The notes below the pieces were generated by a model. It did not search any database. It had not been told where the DNA came from and was given only the letters and a program-made list of their open reading frames with translations. Of a stretch of DNA of 64,000 nucleotides, positions 1 to 11,633 are shown one piece after another. The stretch is from Blastobasis lacticolella (taxonomy: Eukaryota; Arthropoda; Insecta; Lepidoptera; Blastobasidae). The position numbers and the translations under genes were made by a program. The stretch is taken from contig LR990041.1 of the NCBI GenBank assembly GCA_905147135.1, forward strand, positions 18,661,907 through 18,725,906, in the 5' to 3' direction. The number at the start of each line of letters is the position of its first letter. The stretch's first letter is position 1.

Positions 1-929
1 AAACTGGTTTGTGGTTTTTCTCAAAACGCCGGATAGGTTTACCAATATCTTATTCTAAAATGTACCTATGTATGAGGTGTGTTGTGTTCAGCAGAGAAAT
101 CTTATCGGTGCCGTACATTGCGCCTCATGTCTTAGCTTAGAGCTTAGTGAGTTGTAAAAAAAGCTTAGGACCTTCGTAGACCAAATCATTTGCAGTAAGG
201 TTTTTTATACCAAGACTAAGCGTTGACTATGTCGTATGGAGAAGCTCTTATAAGGGCTGTTAAAGATAATTGTATGACATAGTAGTAGGGTGCTACTAGA
301 CACAACCCTAAGAAAAACGTCGGAAAACCTCTAATCAAGTATAGGTACATATACTCAAATACTACAAAAACTCGTCAAATAATTTCTCTTTCAATTTGTA
401 CGTCGGAACTGAAAGCGCCGTTCGGCTCCAGTCAATGTAGGTACAACCAGCTAGCTGGAGTTTATGTTGGTACGAAAATCGCGAGGTTCCCGATTTTCTG
501 CACCATTAGTGATGTGACAAACGGCGGTTTGTACCCACAACGTCGTTTTCGTCCATTACGAGATTTCAAAGATCGAACAATCTTATCCGCCCTTTTAACT
601 CAGATCGAACGACGCACTTATCTCCCAGTTCCGCCAACTTTGGGTGCTTTATTGTCCGTTTAAAAGTTGGTGAAAAATTTTAGACGTTCACAGAAGTGAT
701 TTTTTATAGGTACTTCAAACTTTTGCATCGTTTTGTCGTGCGATGACGCAATCGGTTTTCTAACAAAATCTATAGATATAATATAGCTGATTTCTATACA
801 TATATCGCCTGTCGCAACGAGATTATCTACGAAGGCATGGTCTAAATTAATATGCCTAATAATATTACCAGGCCACGATTTATCAAGAAAAAAATGTTCA
901 TCGCTTAAAATATAACCGTTAATTAAGCA
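1..929. other. unassigned AT-rich sequence
   Basis: I see no gene, RNA or recognisable element here. A minus-strand open frame at 660-1034 overlaps the RT fragment that follows on the other strand and has no recognisable motif. Confidence 0.5.
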
Positions 930-1215
930 AGCAATTGCATCAGAGCAGTCGGAGTTTGTTAACGAGAAAGGCACACGTGAACAGATCATTGTTTGGCAGA
1001 TAATTGAAAAGGCCCGTAAGTTCATCAAGCCCATTTATATTTGCTTTGTTGATTTTTCTAAGGCATTCGATTCCGTACAATGGCCCGTTCTATGGAACAC
1101 TGTGTTACAAAGGGGCACACGAAAACATCTTATACATTTACTAAGATGTCTTTATGAGAAAGGCACAGTATCAATCCGAACGGATTATTGTCTATCTGGA
1201 AACTTCTATCTATTA
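930..1215 (+). pseudogene. LINE reverse transcriptase fragment
   Basis: The plus strand encodes a short stretch of reverse transcriptase: a KGTREQI-like segment, then IIEKARKF and the palm motif ICFVDFSKAFDSVQW (motif A, with the first catalytic Asp), then HLIHLLRCLYEKGT. This order is typical of lepidopteran LINE RTs. Nothing upstream (endonuclease) or downstream (motif B, YxDD) is present, so it is an isolated fragment of about 95 codons. The LINE clade cannot be settled from this length. Confidence 0.8.
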
Positions 1216-1604
1216 TATAAGTCTACCGTAGGCAGGCATTCCTGGTTGAGATGGCAGGAAATTGTGAGGCAATTGACATCCGCTTACAAAACATAAAAAC
1301 CACGACCGCTCTGTCAAGACCAAGAAGAGGAATTAAGTAAGCAGGGAAACAAGTAATCGCTAATTTAATCATTCGATCGAAAGTTAAATGTTATGATCGA
1401 ATATAACTTTCGCTTTTTGATAAAAATACATGAAACTAATATAGTCTAGGATTTTTGATCTTCTTCAAAGCTCTCTTTTTAAATATCAATATCAAAAACC
1501 TGGACTGGTTTAGCTTTATGATAAAATTAATATCGGTTGCAAGTAATTTTACACACTTCCTACTCATAAAATATGCTGAAGAACGGTTCGCGCCTGCCCG
1601 ATGA
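1216..1604. other. unassigned sequence
   Basis: Nothing recognisable after the RT fragment; AT-rich and without a credible open frame. Confidence 0.45.
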
Positions 1605-1770
1605 ATGAATTCATCATCATCATCATCATCATATCGGCGTTAAATCCCAGTTGCGCTCCCGCGCTCTAAGCGGTGCCTGGGTCCGGCTTCCTGCTATTCC
1701 TAGTCCACTTCGCTCGGTCTTCGGCATCCTTTGTAGTGAGTCTATTGCCCGATGGATGAATTACCTCCGT
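1605..1770 (-). repeat. LINE 3' end fragment with (ATC)n tail
   Basis: A CATCATCATCAT run is followed by a GC-richer segment containing TTAAATCCCAGT and CTTCGCTCGGTCTTCGGCATC. The same order recurs near 59162-59420. A trinucleotide tail joined to a conserved block is what a LINE 3' end read from the opposite strand would look like. Confidence 0.55.
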
Positions 1771-2888
1771 TATTTACCCTGCAAATTTATTTATTCGTAT
1801 GACAAAAATACAATATACGAGAAACACATTCAACTACAAATATAAATAAAGCGAAGTCAGCCATTTAATTGCTTCGTCACTAAAGGTGATCAGGTCCTCC
1901 GGTGCCTCGAAAAAAAAAGATGATACTGTCGAACATAGAAACTCCTCCTTTTGTTTTCTGAAGTCGGTTAAAAATCCAGTTTTGTCCAGTTTGTCCAATT
2001 TTGGCCATATAAAAGCGATTATTAGAAGTAAGTTTGTTGCAATCAAAGCGATAGCTTAGATAAGCAATAATTCTCATTGCATTGGAAACTACTCAAATTC
2101 TGTTTCTAGTCATCGAAACTAATCGGAATTAAATAAGATCAATGAATAATATCTGCGCAATTATTTTTATTGAATTCTTTCACTTTAGTACAACAACAAC
2201 AACATTGGCAGGCGCAGGTTTTTCGCGCGGCAGCGCAGGTTGCGCATGGCTCTAGAAAGAAAAACACAATTTTTTATGGTAATTGTTAATTTCAGAATAA
2301 AAAAATACATTTTGGTTACTATGTAGAACCTGTGGAACGGCCCCCATGAGATGGGCGGGCGACCTAGTAAAAGTTGTAGGAACCGACGGATGCAGGTGAC
2401 GGTTGACAAGAGTCAATCGGAGTGGAAGGCTTTTGTTTAGCAGTGGAATTACGGCTAAAATGATGATAATGTAGAACAAGCCGAAACAATAAATATTGTT
2501 TTGGAATTTCGGATAAATCATTTTTATCATAGGTGATGAGTTGTGTTAAAAATTGCAGTGTACCGGTGCAGCAGAAGATCAGCGGCTCTGTACCAGGAGA
2601 CCGTAACGCATCACTAGGCTCGTGCAGCTGCTGAAAATTAAATGTAATGTTAACCCAAGTGCCATTAACATGACGAAATTTGTTGTAATAGGTACTCATA
2701 GAACTTTTGAAGGGAACGTAACAGATCGTGACAGATTGAAATTTTAACCTCTGATCTTTAAAGAAAGTTAAACATTTCTGGGACACACGGTTCTCCACCG
2801 AACGATTCGCCGACAAAACGTTTCGCTTATGGGTATTTTACCGACAGAACGTTGAAAAATTATTTATCTCTTGAGTTTACAGTGAGGG
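1771..2888. other. unassigned sequence
   Basis: No recognisable gene. Open frames on the minus strand at 2185-2816 overlap each other in different frames and show no family motif. Confidence 0.45.
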
Positions 2889-3016
2889 ATTACAGTGGAG
2901 CGACTGCCGCCTGACCCCCGTCACCCTTTTTACAAGGGAACTTGACCAGATAGGATCATGGTTACACATTCAGTCGCCGAAATGTGCAGGATTTATCACG
3001 ATGTTTTCAATCACGT
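2889..3016 (-). mobile_element. SINE family A fragment
   Basis: Reverse-oriented middle part of the tRNA-derived SINE seen complete at 38898-39246 and 62569-62918. Shared words include GTGGAGCGACTGCC, GGATCATGGTTACACATT and ATCACGATGTTTTC. The tRNA-like head and the 3' block are missing. Confidence 0.7.
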
Positions 3017-3164
3017 GCAAATTGTTAGAGAGCGTTTAGACAAATTCTAAAACCTCTACCCGATTCTCTATCGATAACTTTAAAAAATTATCCTATTGGT
3101 CTGGTGTACCTATTAACTTATAATTGTTCCTGTGAACGAAGTTAAAATAAACTCAAACGAATTT

Positions 3165-3194
3165 AATCATATTGTAGGTACCTACAATATGATT
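3165..3194. repeat. 30 bp perfect palindrome
   Basis: Two 15 bp arms, AATCATATTGTAGGT and its exact complement, meet with no spacer around GGTACC. No open frame or element boundary is visible beside it. Confidence 0.85.
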
Positions 3195-4763
3195 GACAGG
3201 TGTACACCTACTTACAATTATTTTGTTATGTAATTTCAGTTATTTACCATCCCCACAGCAATGTACAGACAAACAATGCAGAAAGAATGTTGAAATGCAT
3301 ATTTAACGAATATAAAGTTGTTACTTAATTAAACGTGCTCCTGGATGTATACTACTACTTAGTACCCAAGCGTTTGATCCTTAATGTAAAATCTGCTTTG
3401 GGTACTGGTTGTGGCCGGAGGAGATTTTAGTCTATTTCAAGATTTATTTCTTACGAATGGATTATCTTATTACATAATACTCGCTCTCTTCCTTATACTG
3501 CTCTAGTGCCTAAATATAAGGAAAAAGACATATTTGGACCCGCTGAATTGAAATAAAAAAAATTAAAAGTCATGTTTTATTCATAGTCATAGTTTTATTT
3601 CATGTTTCATTAACATACATCTAAACACTTAAGGTATTTCGAATTTAAAAATCATTATCGCTTGACATTTGAAGATACGATTATTTAATTCACATTTGTA
3701 CTAAAAAACGCTATCACTTTAATAACAGCCCAATATTTGTAGCCAGAAGTCGCATTTAAAAAAATTCAACTAGTTCAACTATCTCTTTGTCAACATAAAA
3801 ACATCACATGAAAATCCAACCAAAATTCTTAAATAATAAAGAAAGTAATCCAAATCCACGGCGCCCGGGTTACGCGGTGAAAACCGACGAAACTTGTGAC
3901 AAAACCTATTCACGTTAGTGAGTCTTTCAGCTTCAGGGCGGACTCGGAAAATGTACTCCAATTCGCTCCTACAACTATAGGCACAACGTTGATTCGCCAC
4001 AGGCTATAGTCGCCGCATTGCGCTAAGATGTAGAGAAAAGGATTTTAAATATTTTAAAGAAAATTTTAACTTTGTCTTTGTTAAGAGGATCTCAAAATAG
4101 TGTTGGTAAATGTACTGTATCTATGTGCACTAGGCTGGTCCAAAAGTTTTTAGCCAAGGGCTTGTTATACACCCTATTGTTTTAATTTTTGTATCGTTTA
4201 GAGGCAAATTTTATAACAAACTCCTTGGCCAAAAATCAATAGGCGGCCACGATTACTTATTTTTTTATCGAATATTTAAAAAAAAACATGTCTGTCCACA
4301 CAATTCCATACTATTTTGGTAATATGTGAAGCATTTCGTGGCAGACGTACTATAATTATATTATTAGGGTTAACGTATAAAAATAACTTGAAAATTTAAT
4401 CAGCGCATTTAGTAAATTGCCTTTATCACCTGATATTGTCATTTATTAATTTTATAAGTTTAAATGTGGTCAGGGCGACCTCAAACATGACGAAACTCAA
4501 AACTCAAACGTATACTAGCAGTGTCAATAGCCGATCATTGAGCACGACTAGGAATTCTTAAATTGATTTAAATACGGTTACTGTAGCACCGCGAGCAATA
4601 GTACTCGGTTCCTGAACTCGGCGCTGAATTTAGATTAAACTTAGAGCAAGTTCTATAGAACAGAACAACCAAAGAATATTCATTATCTTCATCTGTTTAC
4701 ACCAAGTAAATATCATAGAATGAGCATTCGCTTGTTTCATCTAAATGGATCGAATTATGGTCG
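3195..4763. other. unassigned sequence with a short minus-strand frame
   Basis: No recognisable gene. A minus-strand frame at 3779-4000 (about 70 residues, rich in Arg and aromatic residues) is unusually free of stops for this AT content, but it has no ATG that fits, no splice context and no motif I know. It may be a piece of a mobile element. Confidence 0.4.
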
Positions 4764-4768
4764 CTTTC

Positions 4769-4875
4769 TGACCTGTGAGTGGTCCAGTTGGTTAACAGTT
4801 GCCGGTGTGCCGCTCATTGGTCCCGGGTTCGATTCCCGGCCGGGCAGAAATGGAAGTGATGAATTTTAATTTCTG
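4769..4875 (+). mobile_element. SINE family B head, tRNA-derived
   Basis: Forward copy of a tRNA-like head: GAGTGGTCCAGTTGGTTAAC (A-box-like) and GGTTCGATTCCCGGCC (B box), followed by the family's TTTCTGTTACGGG. Other copies are on the minus strand at 20145, 24899 and 42586. It is a SINE promoter region and not a tRNA gene, because the aminoacyl stem is not closed and the SINE body follows. Confidence 0.75.
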
Positions 4876-4984
4876 TTACGGGTTTATGTATAATAACTAT
4901 GCGTTAAAAATATAAGTTTTTAGTTTTCTTTACCTTTGGGCTAGGTGGTATGAATTGTCAAGGAATATTTATAATTATTCCTCT

Positions 4985-5205
4985 TACACTCGTGGGTGTC
5001 GTACAAGACGACTAATGTTTTCGAGGCAAAAGATCTAAGCGCCTCCGTAGACTGGAAAATGGGCAGCAGCATTTTCCATTGTTATATTATAACACTGCGA
5101 TCTCCAACCCGCCTGCCAAGCGTGGAGATTATGGCAATAACCTCCCTTTTTGTGGGAGAGGCCCTAAGTCCTGCAGTGGACTGTTATGGGCTGTGATGAT
5201 GATTC
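4985..5205 (+). repeat. repeat family E copy 1
   Basis: About 220 bp that recurs at 11713-11905: both begin CTTACACTCGTGGGTGTCGT, share CGAGGCAAAAGATCTA and GTGGGAGAGGCC, and end in GCAGTGGACTGTTATG plus a TGATGATGAT tail. The trinucleotide tail suggests the 3' end of a retroposon. Confidence 0.7.
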
Positions 5206-6054
5206 CTTTCTTTCTTGAATTGAGCAACTAACCTAACCTTCGTCTCACCACCGATCTAAAAACCTCGAGAGCTTCCTTATCATTTCCACTACTACTACCT
5301 CCACTTACGTCCTTTTGATCTAAATGCACCTAATGGGTGGGGGATCTAATGGGTGAATGCAAAGTAGTGGTTGGCGTTTTAGTTGCTCCCGCTGTGCGGT
5401 TTATCCACCTCAGCGTTCCCCTGGCGAGTATTCCCGGGTACTCCATGCTGCCTTTTACTGAAAGCTACGTCAGAATTATACAAAGCCCCTTAATGCAACT
5501 CAGCGTCACTTTACTTTGTCATTGAAATGCAGGCCAAAGCCCTCTTTGTCATTCCGATACGGTCCTCGGAATATTCGATACATACATTCTCGTTACGGCC
5601 CAGAATGCCTTGGAAAGGTTAGCATTTGTTTTGTGTAGGTTTTATCGGTCGCGTTGCCTGTGGATTTCGTAAGATGGCATTTTGTGACATTTGAATTGGA
5701 CTGAACTGTTATGTTTGTTATGATCACCAACTACAATACTATCAGGTGGGCTGTCTGCTCGTTTGTCACTGTGTAGAATAAAAAAAAACAAATAGACATA
5801 GACATTATTTATTTTGACATCACAATACTCATAATACAAAACTCATAGAGCAAGAGTGGTGTGGTGGGTGGTGGCAAATATTATATGTAGAATGCAAATA
5901 GCAGAAAATAATGTTAAATATCATATTCTAATATATAGTAAATGCTGACCTAATGCTTCTAATTACTTTCTGTAATCACATAGATTGGCACATATTCATG
6001 TGGAGAAAAGGCAAATAATTAGCACGATTACTGGGGACACACTGCCCTTTAAGG
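5206..6054. other. unassigned sequence with a short LINE-tail word
   Basis: No gene seen. At about 5740-5790 CTATCAGGTGGGCTGTCTGC followed by an A-run matches a piece at 25890-25930 and looks like the last bases of a retroposon. Confidence 0.4.
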
Positions 6055-6260
6055 TTACCATGGCAACCAGAATGACTCCGATACTAATCTCTTTGCTATA
6101 TACATATTATGAAACAAACCCCACGCCGCGTCTGTTGTTTGTCTGTTCGCAATAAACTGAAAAAGTATTGAACGGATATTCATGCGGTTTTCACCAATGG
6201 ACAGAGTGATTAATGATTTAGAGGTTATTACCCGTGCGAAGCCGGGGATAAAATACACAA
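6055..6260 (-). repeat. repeat family D fragment, reverse
   Basis: On the minus strand this reads as a GTTCAATACT...AGTTTATTGCGAACAGACAAAC...GGCGTGGGG run. Similar words occur forward near 12280-12360, 46550-46730 and 63440-63530. It is a dispersed lepidopteran repeat; the class is not resolved. Confidence 0.5.
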
Positions 6261-7087
6261 TAACATGTCGTTACTTAATGCCAATAGTCTCCCCAGACTG
6301 TTCAAGCAGTCTCATTGTCCTCATTGCGGAAGGTCAACCTTGGACCTTGGTTTATAACGGTGTAGTTAATTACGTGTTATAGCAATGCGTTATATAACGG
6401 TATAACACAGATATAGAAGGAATAGCGCAAACCGCAGCCATTTTAGTAAAAACCATCACGTTCAGCAACACAGCGTCACTTCTAAACGGTTGCCTACTGT
6501 AGTAGCCGCAATAAATAAAAAGGGCGATTTAGGAAATCCCGACATGACTCCCCGGATTTATACAGAGTGTTCCGAGCGCAAACTTTTCCTTGAGGTCATC
6601 AAAATTCTCCCCTCGTTCGGACGATTGAATGTTATGGGCCGCGAGACGCTCTACTTCTGAGTTATGGGTTGTTACCCCCTGACATGCTTAGCGGCTGGCC
6701 TGATTTAATTCAATGACTGCGGTAAGGAACCCAATCAAGGACCTCTAGTTCTAACGGTTGACCGGTTCGAGCTATCCCGTGCAAACAGTCAATTAAAATG
6801 ACTGATTTATGCGATGCGGTTGCGACCTTCACTGGTTAACGATGTCCGGTAGTCCGTGACGGATTTGCTTCGGCCGCAATGGTGCTAAGTTTACTTCCGC
6901 AGTGTTTACTCAAATGTTACTCAAACTATTTCGCTGGTACAGTTACGTAAGTTTTGATTCGAGAATCGTACAAATTCTGACTTTGAAAATTAAACTCCCA
7001 AACATTGAACAGAACAAGACCACAAAGAAAATTTAATGTAAATATCGCATACCGCATTATCAGCTCCCCTGTCAGGATCATGGAGGC
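6261..7087. other. unassigned, relatively GC-rich sequence
   Basis: 6520-6870 is less AT-rich than its surroundings but has no open frame I can assign. I see no gene. Confidence 0.4.
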
Positions 7088-7190
7088 CGGTTTTTTAGTT
7101 AGACTAGCTGCTAAGCATTTGACCGCTATCTCAACTGATGGAAAATGCCTGTCTAGAAACAGCCTATTCACTCTAGCCTTGAAGGCGTCT
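7088..7190 (-). pseudogene. 3' tail of the 34.5 kb LINE family
   Basis: The minus strand encodes [16 protein letters not shown], the same C-terminal words as in the large LINE at 34502-37870, then the noncoding tail GTCAAATGCTTAGCAGC. It is a 5'-truncated copy reduced to the last coding residues. Confidence 0.8.
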
Positions 7191-7275
7191 AGATCAATAT
7201 CTGATCTGCCAAATCGTAGATCATGGTCAAGACCGATCCCGGGCACGCAACCGGAATATTAACGCCAAGATGATT
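7191..7275 (+). mobile_element. SINE family A, 3' fragment
   Basis: CTGATCTGCCAAATCGTAGA, GATCATGGTCAAG and ATTAACGCCAAGATGAT are the 3' block of SINE A. The copy is 5'-truncated and abuts the LINE tail directly, so it inserted into or beside it. Confidence 0.75.
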
Positions 7276-7338
7276 TTTAAAATAATTATGATTATAATTG
7301 TTATCCTAAAGGTGAATACTCTATTTTTCACAACATCT

Positions 7339-7476
7339 GCACGGCTAGCACAAGTGTATTTGCGACACGAGAGAGCGTTTGTTTTCTTCTCTCAATACTA
7401 AGATGAAAGAGATGGCATATCTATGCCACGCTTTTTCTCGGTTATCGCACGCTAGAGCAACTTGTGCTAGTCGTGC
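7339..7476. mobile_element. short TIR element (MITE-like), copy 1
   Basis: The ends are 17 bp inverted repeats: GCACGGCTAGCACAAGT on the left pairs with ACTTGTGCTAGTCGTGC on the right with one mismatch. The 138 bp between carries the word TCTCTCAATACTAA also seen (reversed) in the copies at 23763 and 33341. No coding capacity. Confidence 0.7.
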
Positions 7477-8388
7477 TGGTGAGAAAATAATATCAACAGT
7501 TTTTGCAATCGCGTCCTTTTTATGACAAGCTTTTATTTACCTTCACATGTCCCCGTGTGCGTAATAAAATCTTCCAAGTAGACTTTTCGGTTTCCGCTTA
7601 AGCTGAAATGGTTCGTACTTATGTCCGTTCGGTGACAGTGTAATGTTATGATACTATCGAGCTGATATGATGATGTAGACGGCAGGTAGCCGTAGGAACT
7701 AATCAATTACGCATGATAAATCCATCGAGTTTGAGCGCGTTTGATTAGTTTTGACAAGTAGGCATTCTTGACTGATAATAGAGAACACGCAATAAAAGCT
7801 TGAGTAGGGGACCATATGCAGGCGAAGTTGATTTGGGCTCTTGAGACGGTGGTGGGGCCCCATAACCAGGAGGGTTATTATTATTTTTGATATGATGCGT
7901 CAGCAGCTTCGGCGGACATGTAACCTGTATGGCGGAAGAGAGAGTGGCGAAGCGCATCTTTTATTCTAAACATGTCCTCAAGTTCCTCCTGGTCAAGCGG
8001 AAACGGCGGACAGCTCCCCCGATATAAAGATATTTAGAAGCGCCTTCTCAATGGTAGGATTTGGCAGCACAACGGTTAATGTGCGACAAAGGAAGATAAA
8101 AAGGAAAGAACGCGACTTTGAGGAGCAGCGCAAAGTTGACCTCGACGCGATCTAAGCGCGGTCAAATAAAAGAACGTACATCCGCAGCCGTCACCTACAA
8201 TTTTATAAACGGCAAACTGGCGTGCCCACATTGTACACGGGAGTTTGCTGCGAAGATCCGCGAAGATCGGCTATGCAAGCCATCTTCGTGGGCATCAGCG
8301 CAGATCTGATTAAGGGTTTAAGAGGTCCTATGGCCGAAATCGATCGGAAGAGAATATTAATAATATTACTTTTTATAGTTTATTATCA
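7477..8388. other. unassigned sequence
   Basis: No gene or known repeat recognised. Short frames at 7745-7957 and 8118-8449 overlap in different frames and carry no motif. Confidence 0.4.
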
Positions 8389-8530
8389 AGTAGCTGGCCC
8401 GCCGCGACTTCGTTCGCGTGTTGTCCTATCCTATGAACCTTCCTCTTGAATCACTCTATTGTTGAATACCACTTTAAAATCCGTTGCGTAGTTTGAAATA
8501 TCTAAGCGCACATACCTACTGTAGCGTATA
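8389..8530 (+). repeat. repeat family D, 5' part
   Basis: The words CGACTTCGTTCGCGTG, CCTTCCTCTTGAATCACTCT and TAAAATCCGTTGCGTAG recur in similar order near 60810-61000, and the first also at 48620-48670. This is a dispersed repeat without coding capacity. Confidence 0.6.
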
Positions 8531-8889
8531 AAAATAAAAAGGATTCGATACTTATTCATCAGGGCATATTCACCAACAAACCAAAATTTACAGGGTCAGA
8601 ACTCAAACAAACGGGATATCGTAGGTAACTCTTAAGAAATTAATAGAAATATTCACGTCTTAAATAATAGGATCTGGGTCTACGGGAAAAGTCAACTGAA
8701 TCGGTGAAACGAAAGTGTCCTGTATTCTTAATTAATGTACTCATAAAATATTTACAGTTATGGTAAAAATATACACTAATACCTACATCTAAAATCGTAA
8801 TAATACACTCATATCAATAAAATACTTACTAATACTTTAAAATTAAATTAAACCTTTGGAGACTGGGCTATCTGTGCTAAAAGTGGTCT

Positions 8890-9712
8890 ATGAACCAGCA
8901 GCATTACGGTGATGACCTATGGGTTAGGGTGCCTCAGGTGCATATTTGTACAAGATGGCATCAAAATCGGTCCCGCCAGTTTCCAGAAAAAAGCATTTAT
9001 TTGTCACATTTGTATGACAAGTGCCGTATTCTTTGAACCAGCAGCGACATGGTTACGGAGTATAGGTTGAGCACCTTCAACTATGTTCTAATGCCACACG
9101 ACATCAAAATCGGTCCCGGCAGTTTCGAGAAAAAAGCATTATTTTGTCACACTTGTATATCAAGTGCGGTATTCTTTAAACCAGCAGCAACATGGTTACA
9201 AAGTATAGTTTGAACACCTTAAACTATGTTCTTATACCACACGACATCAAAATCGGACCCGGCAGTTTCGAGAAAAAAGCATTCATTTGTTATACTTGTA
9301 TGACAAGTGCGGTATTCGTTGAACCAGCATGGACTTGGTTACGGAGTATAGATAGAGCACCATCAACTATGTTCTTATGTCGCACAATACTAAAATCTGT
9401 CCCGGCAGTTTCGAGAAAAAAGCATTTATTTGTCACATGTTTGTATGACAATTGCCGTATTCTTTAAACCAGCAGCGACATCGTTACGGAGTATAGGTTT
9501 AGCACTTTAAACTATGTTCTTATGCCACATGACATCAAAATCGTTCCGGCAGTATCCAGAAAAAAGCATTCTTTTGGCACACTTGTATGACAAGTCGGTA
9601 TTCTTTGAACCAGCTGCAACATGGTTACGGAGTATAGATAGAGCACCATCAACTATGTTCTTATGCCGCATAACACCAAAATCAGTCCCGGCAGTTTGGA
9701 GAAAAAAGCAGA
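8890..9712. repeat. ~143 bp tandem repeat, about 5.7 units
   Basis: The word AAGCAT after an A-run falls at 8991, 9134, 9278, 9420, 9564 and 9706, giving periods of 142-144 bp. Each unit contains GAACCAGCAGCGACATGG-like, GGAGTATAGGTTGAGCACC-like and ATCAAAATCGGTCCCGGCAG-like words. Units differ by scattered substitutions and a few 1-2 bp indels. Open frames across the array are repeats of one another and are not genes. It may be a local satellite or the tandem core of a larger element. Confidence 0.9.
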
Positions 9713-10020
9713 GATAAGGATATAATAATTCAAGCAGCAATATTCATGCTGCACTATATACAGAAGGACAGACGGTGAGTAACGAATCGGATTCAGAGGC
9801 TGAATAAAGAGGATTGTTGATGTTAACTAAATGTATAATTTCCACAAAGCAAATACAACTTCTGCAATACCTAGCTACAATAAACAACTGTGCCAAACTT
9901 ATAAAATAATTTAAATTAAAGCGCATCCATCAAGCACTTTACATACTACCACTACAAGTACTAATTAGGTATACTATATTTAACACTTTGTGTTGTCACT
10001 TCATGATGGAACTCCATTAT
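9713..10020. other. unassigned sequence
   Basis: Nothing recognised between the tandem array and the foldback, apart from the 13 bp word TAGGTATACTATA at 9966-9978, which recurs at 10129-10141. Confidence 0.4.
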
Positions 10021-10130
10021 TATGAATTAAATAACTTTTTGTACACTAGTTCCACTTTATTTATATAAATAATAATATAAATAAATATAAATAAAGTGGA
10101 ACTAGTGTACAAAAAGTGATTTAATTCATA
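10021..10130. repeat. long foldback, 46 bp arms
   Basis: Left arm 10021-10066 pairs with right arm 10085-10130 with one mismatch; the loop is about 18 AT-rich bases. The arms contain TTTTTGTACACTAGTTCCAC and its complement. The 13 bp word TAGGTATACTATA occurs at 9966 and again overlapping the right end at 10129. A foldback MITE is the simplest reading. Confidence 0.85.
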
Positions 10131-11457
10131 GGTATACTATAGTATAATACTAAATCTAACTTGTACAGTCTGTTACATCAGCCGGCCATTCACACTTTTT
10201 CAGCTTTTTGATCCAAGTTAACTAAGTTAACAAGTGAAATACTTAACTGCTATAACCGACTGTAGTCACTTAACTCTAATAATCGCCCAAGTTCACAAAC
10301 GCAATAAAGCATAGAAAACGAGTGATGTACTTATGGAACACTGCGTATAATATACTAAAACATTTCTATAGTACTAATAAATAAATGTTAAGATAATTAT
10401 CACTAACTAAATTTCTAAGGTCTTTTAAAAGCGTAGTCGGGACTGCTTAGCTTTCCATGAATCAAGCAGGAGGTCTCAAATGCGGACTATTGCAGCTAGC
10501 TATTCCTATGCATCCATTTTCTGACAAATCTATATTCCACTTGAAATTTTGTTTAATTCTCAGTGTTCTGCATCACGCAGGTTAACCAACACGGTAAGGG
10601 CGTTACGTTAGGCTGTAAATAGATATTTTTATTGAACCCGGCTTTAACTAAATCCGATTTAATTGACATACGATGCTACCCAATTAATAATGTACTAGTC
10701 TACAACTTACCCCGTGTCAAATACAGCATTCACTAAAATCTATAGGAACGGATATTTAACTGGTCCATTTCTCACCTCAAATCAAATATCTATGGCCGAA
10801 AATCAAGTATTTAAAATAAAACGATTACTCATTGCTTAATTAATCAGTAACATTCACGGACTTCGTTTTACTACACCTTCACCCTTTTTTTGTAAAATCT
10901 TTTACCGCTACCCGCTAGTCGTGCCACTCAAATTATTGTACAACGTATAAAACTGTACAGGTTTAGTGGTATGTAGCGCCATCTACCGCCGAATAGAAGA
11001 ACAGCAGCACTACAAGGTATATAAAAAAGGTAAGGTATGTATATTTTAAAACAAATTTATTTTTATAAGTCAGCAAGTACTGACACTTTATTATTAAAAC
11101 TTAACAAATAACGATAATATAATATGTAAAAGAACATCCTCTGCCACTGGTGACCACATTTAGATAGACCTACAAAACCTACGACAAATATTTAAATAAT
11201 TTATAATAGTTACTAGTAGTACCTACATTTTCCTACTGTGTCTTTATGGCATGGCATTTTTTCAACATTTATATAAAAAAAAGTCTTTTCGTCGTTACGA
11301 GTATAGGCGTGTCCAAAATTTCAAGCTTCTTATAAAAACATTGTATTCATGCTGTACAAGTGTATGTACAAGTATGTAAAGTATCATATTATTTGCTTAA
11401 TTAAACTTTATGGTTTTTAAGGTAGTACACAGTAACCAGCTGAACAGTAGTCGAATC
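10131..11457. other. 3' flank of the P450 gene
   Basis: No separate gene. On the minus strand AATAAA-type signals lie around 11083-11089 and 11057-11062, roughly 370-400 bp beyond the P450 stop, and could serve its polyadenylation. Confidence 0.4.
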
Positions 11458-11633
11458 TCAATACACCGGTCTCGGTATGAACTGCACGTGCAGAGGCGCG
11501 CCCGGCATCAGGAACATGCCGCGTTTGTCAGCGGGCACTGGCAGCGGCACGCCGCCCGGCAGCGGACGCACCGAGAAACGCAGGAACAGCGCCGACAGTA
11601 TGGCACGCGCCGTTACCAAGCCTAAACGCTTGC
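11458..11633 (-). CDS. P450 exon 9 (C-terminus)
   Basis: Acceptor ATTTTCAG precedes GCAAGCG, which completes the Gly453 codon. The exon encodes KRLGLVTARAILSALFLRFS, the L-helix after the heme Cys, and ends in FIPRPVY and TGA at 11460-11458. The local GC content is much higher than in the flanking introns. Confidence 0.95.

Noticed and set aside
660..1034. 124-codon minus-strand frame
   Set aside because: Its 5' end is antisense to the RT fragment and the rest has no recognisable family.
8890..9712. CRISPR array
   Set aside because: The whole unit repeats; there are no short repeats separated by unique spacers, and the genome is eukaryotic.
9192..9740. Open frames of 67-91 codons in the tandem array
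   Set aside because: They are copies of one another generated by the 143 bp period, on both strands, with no motif.
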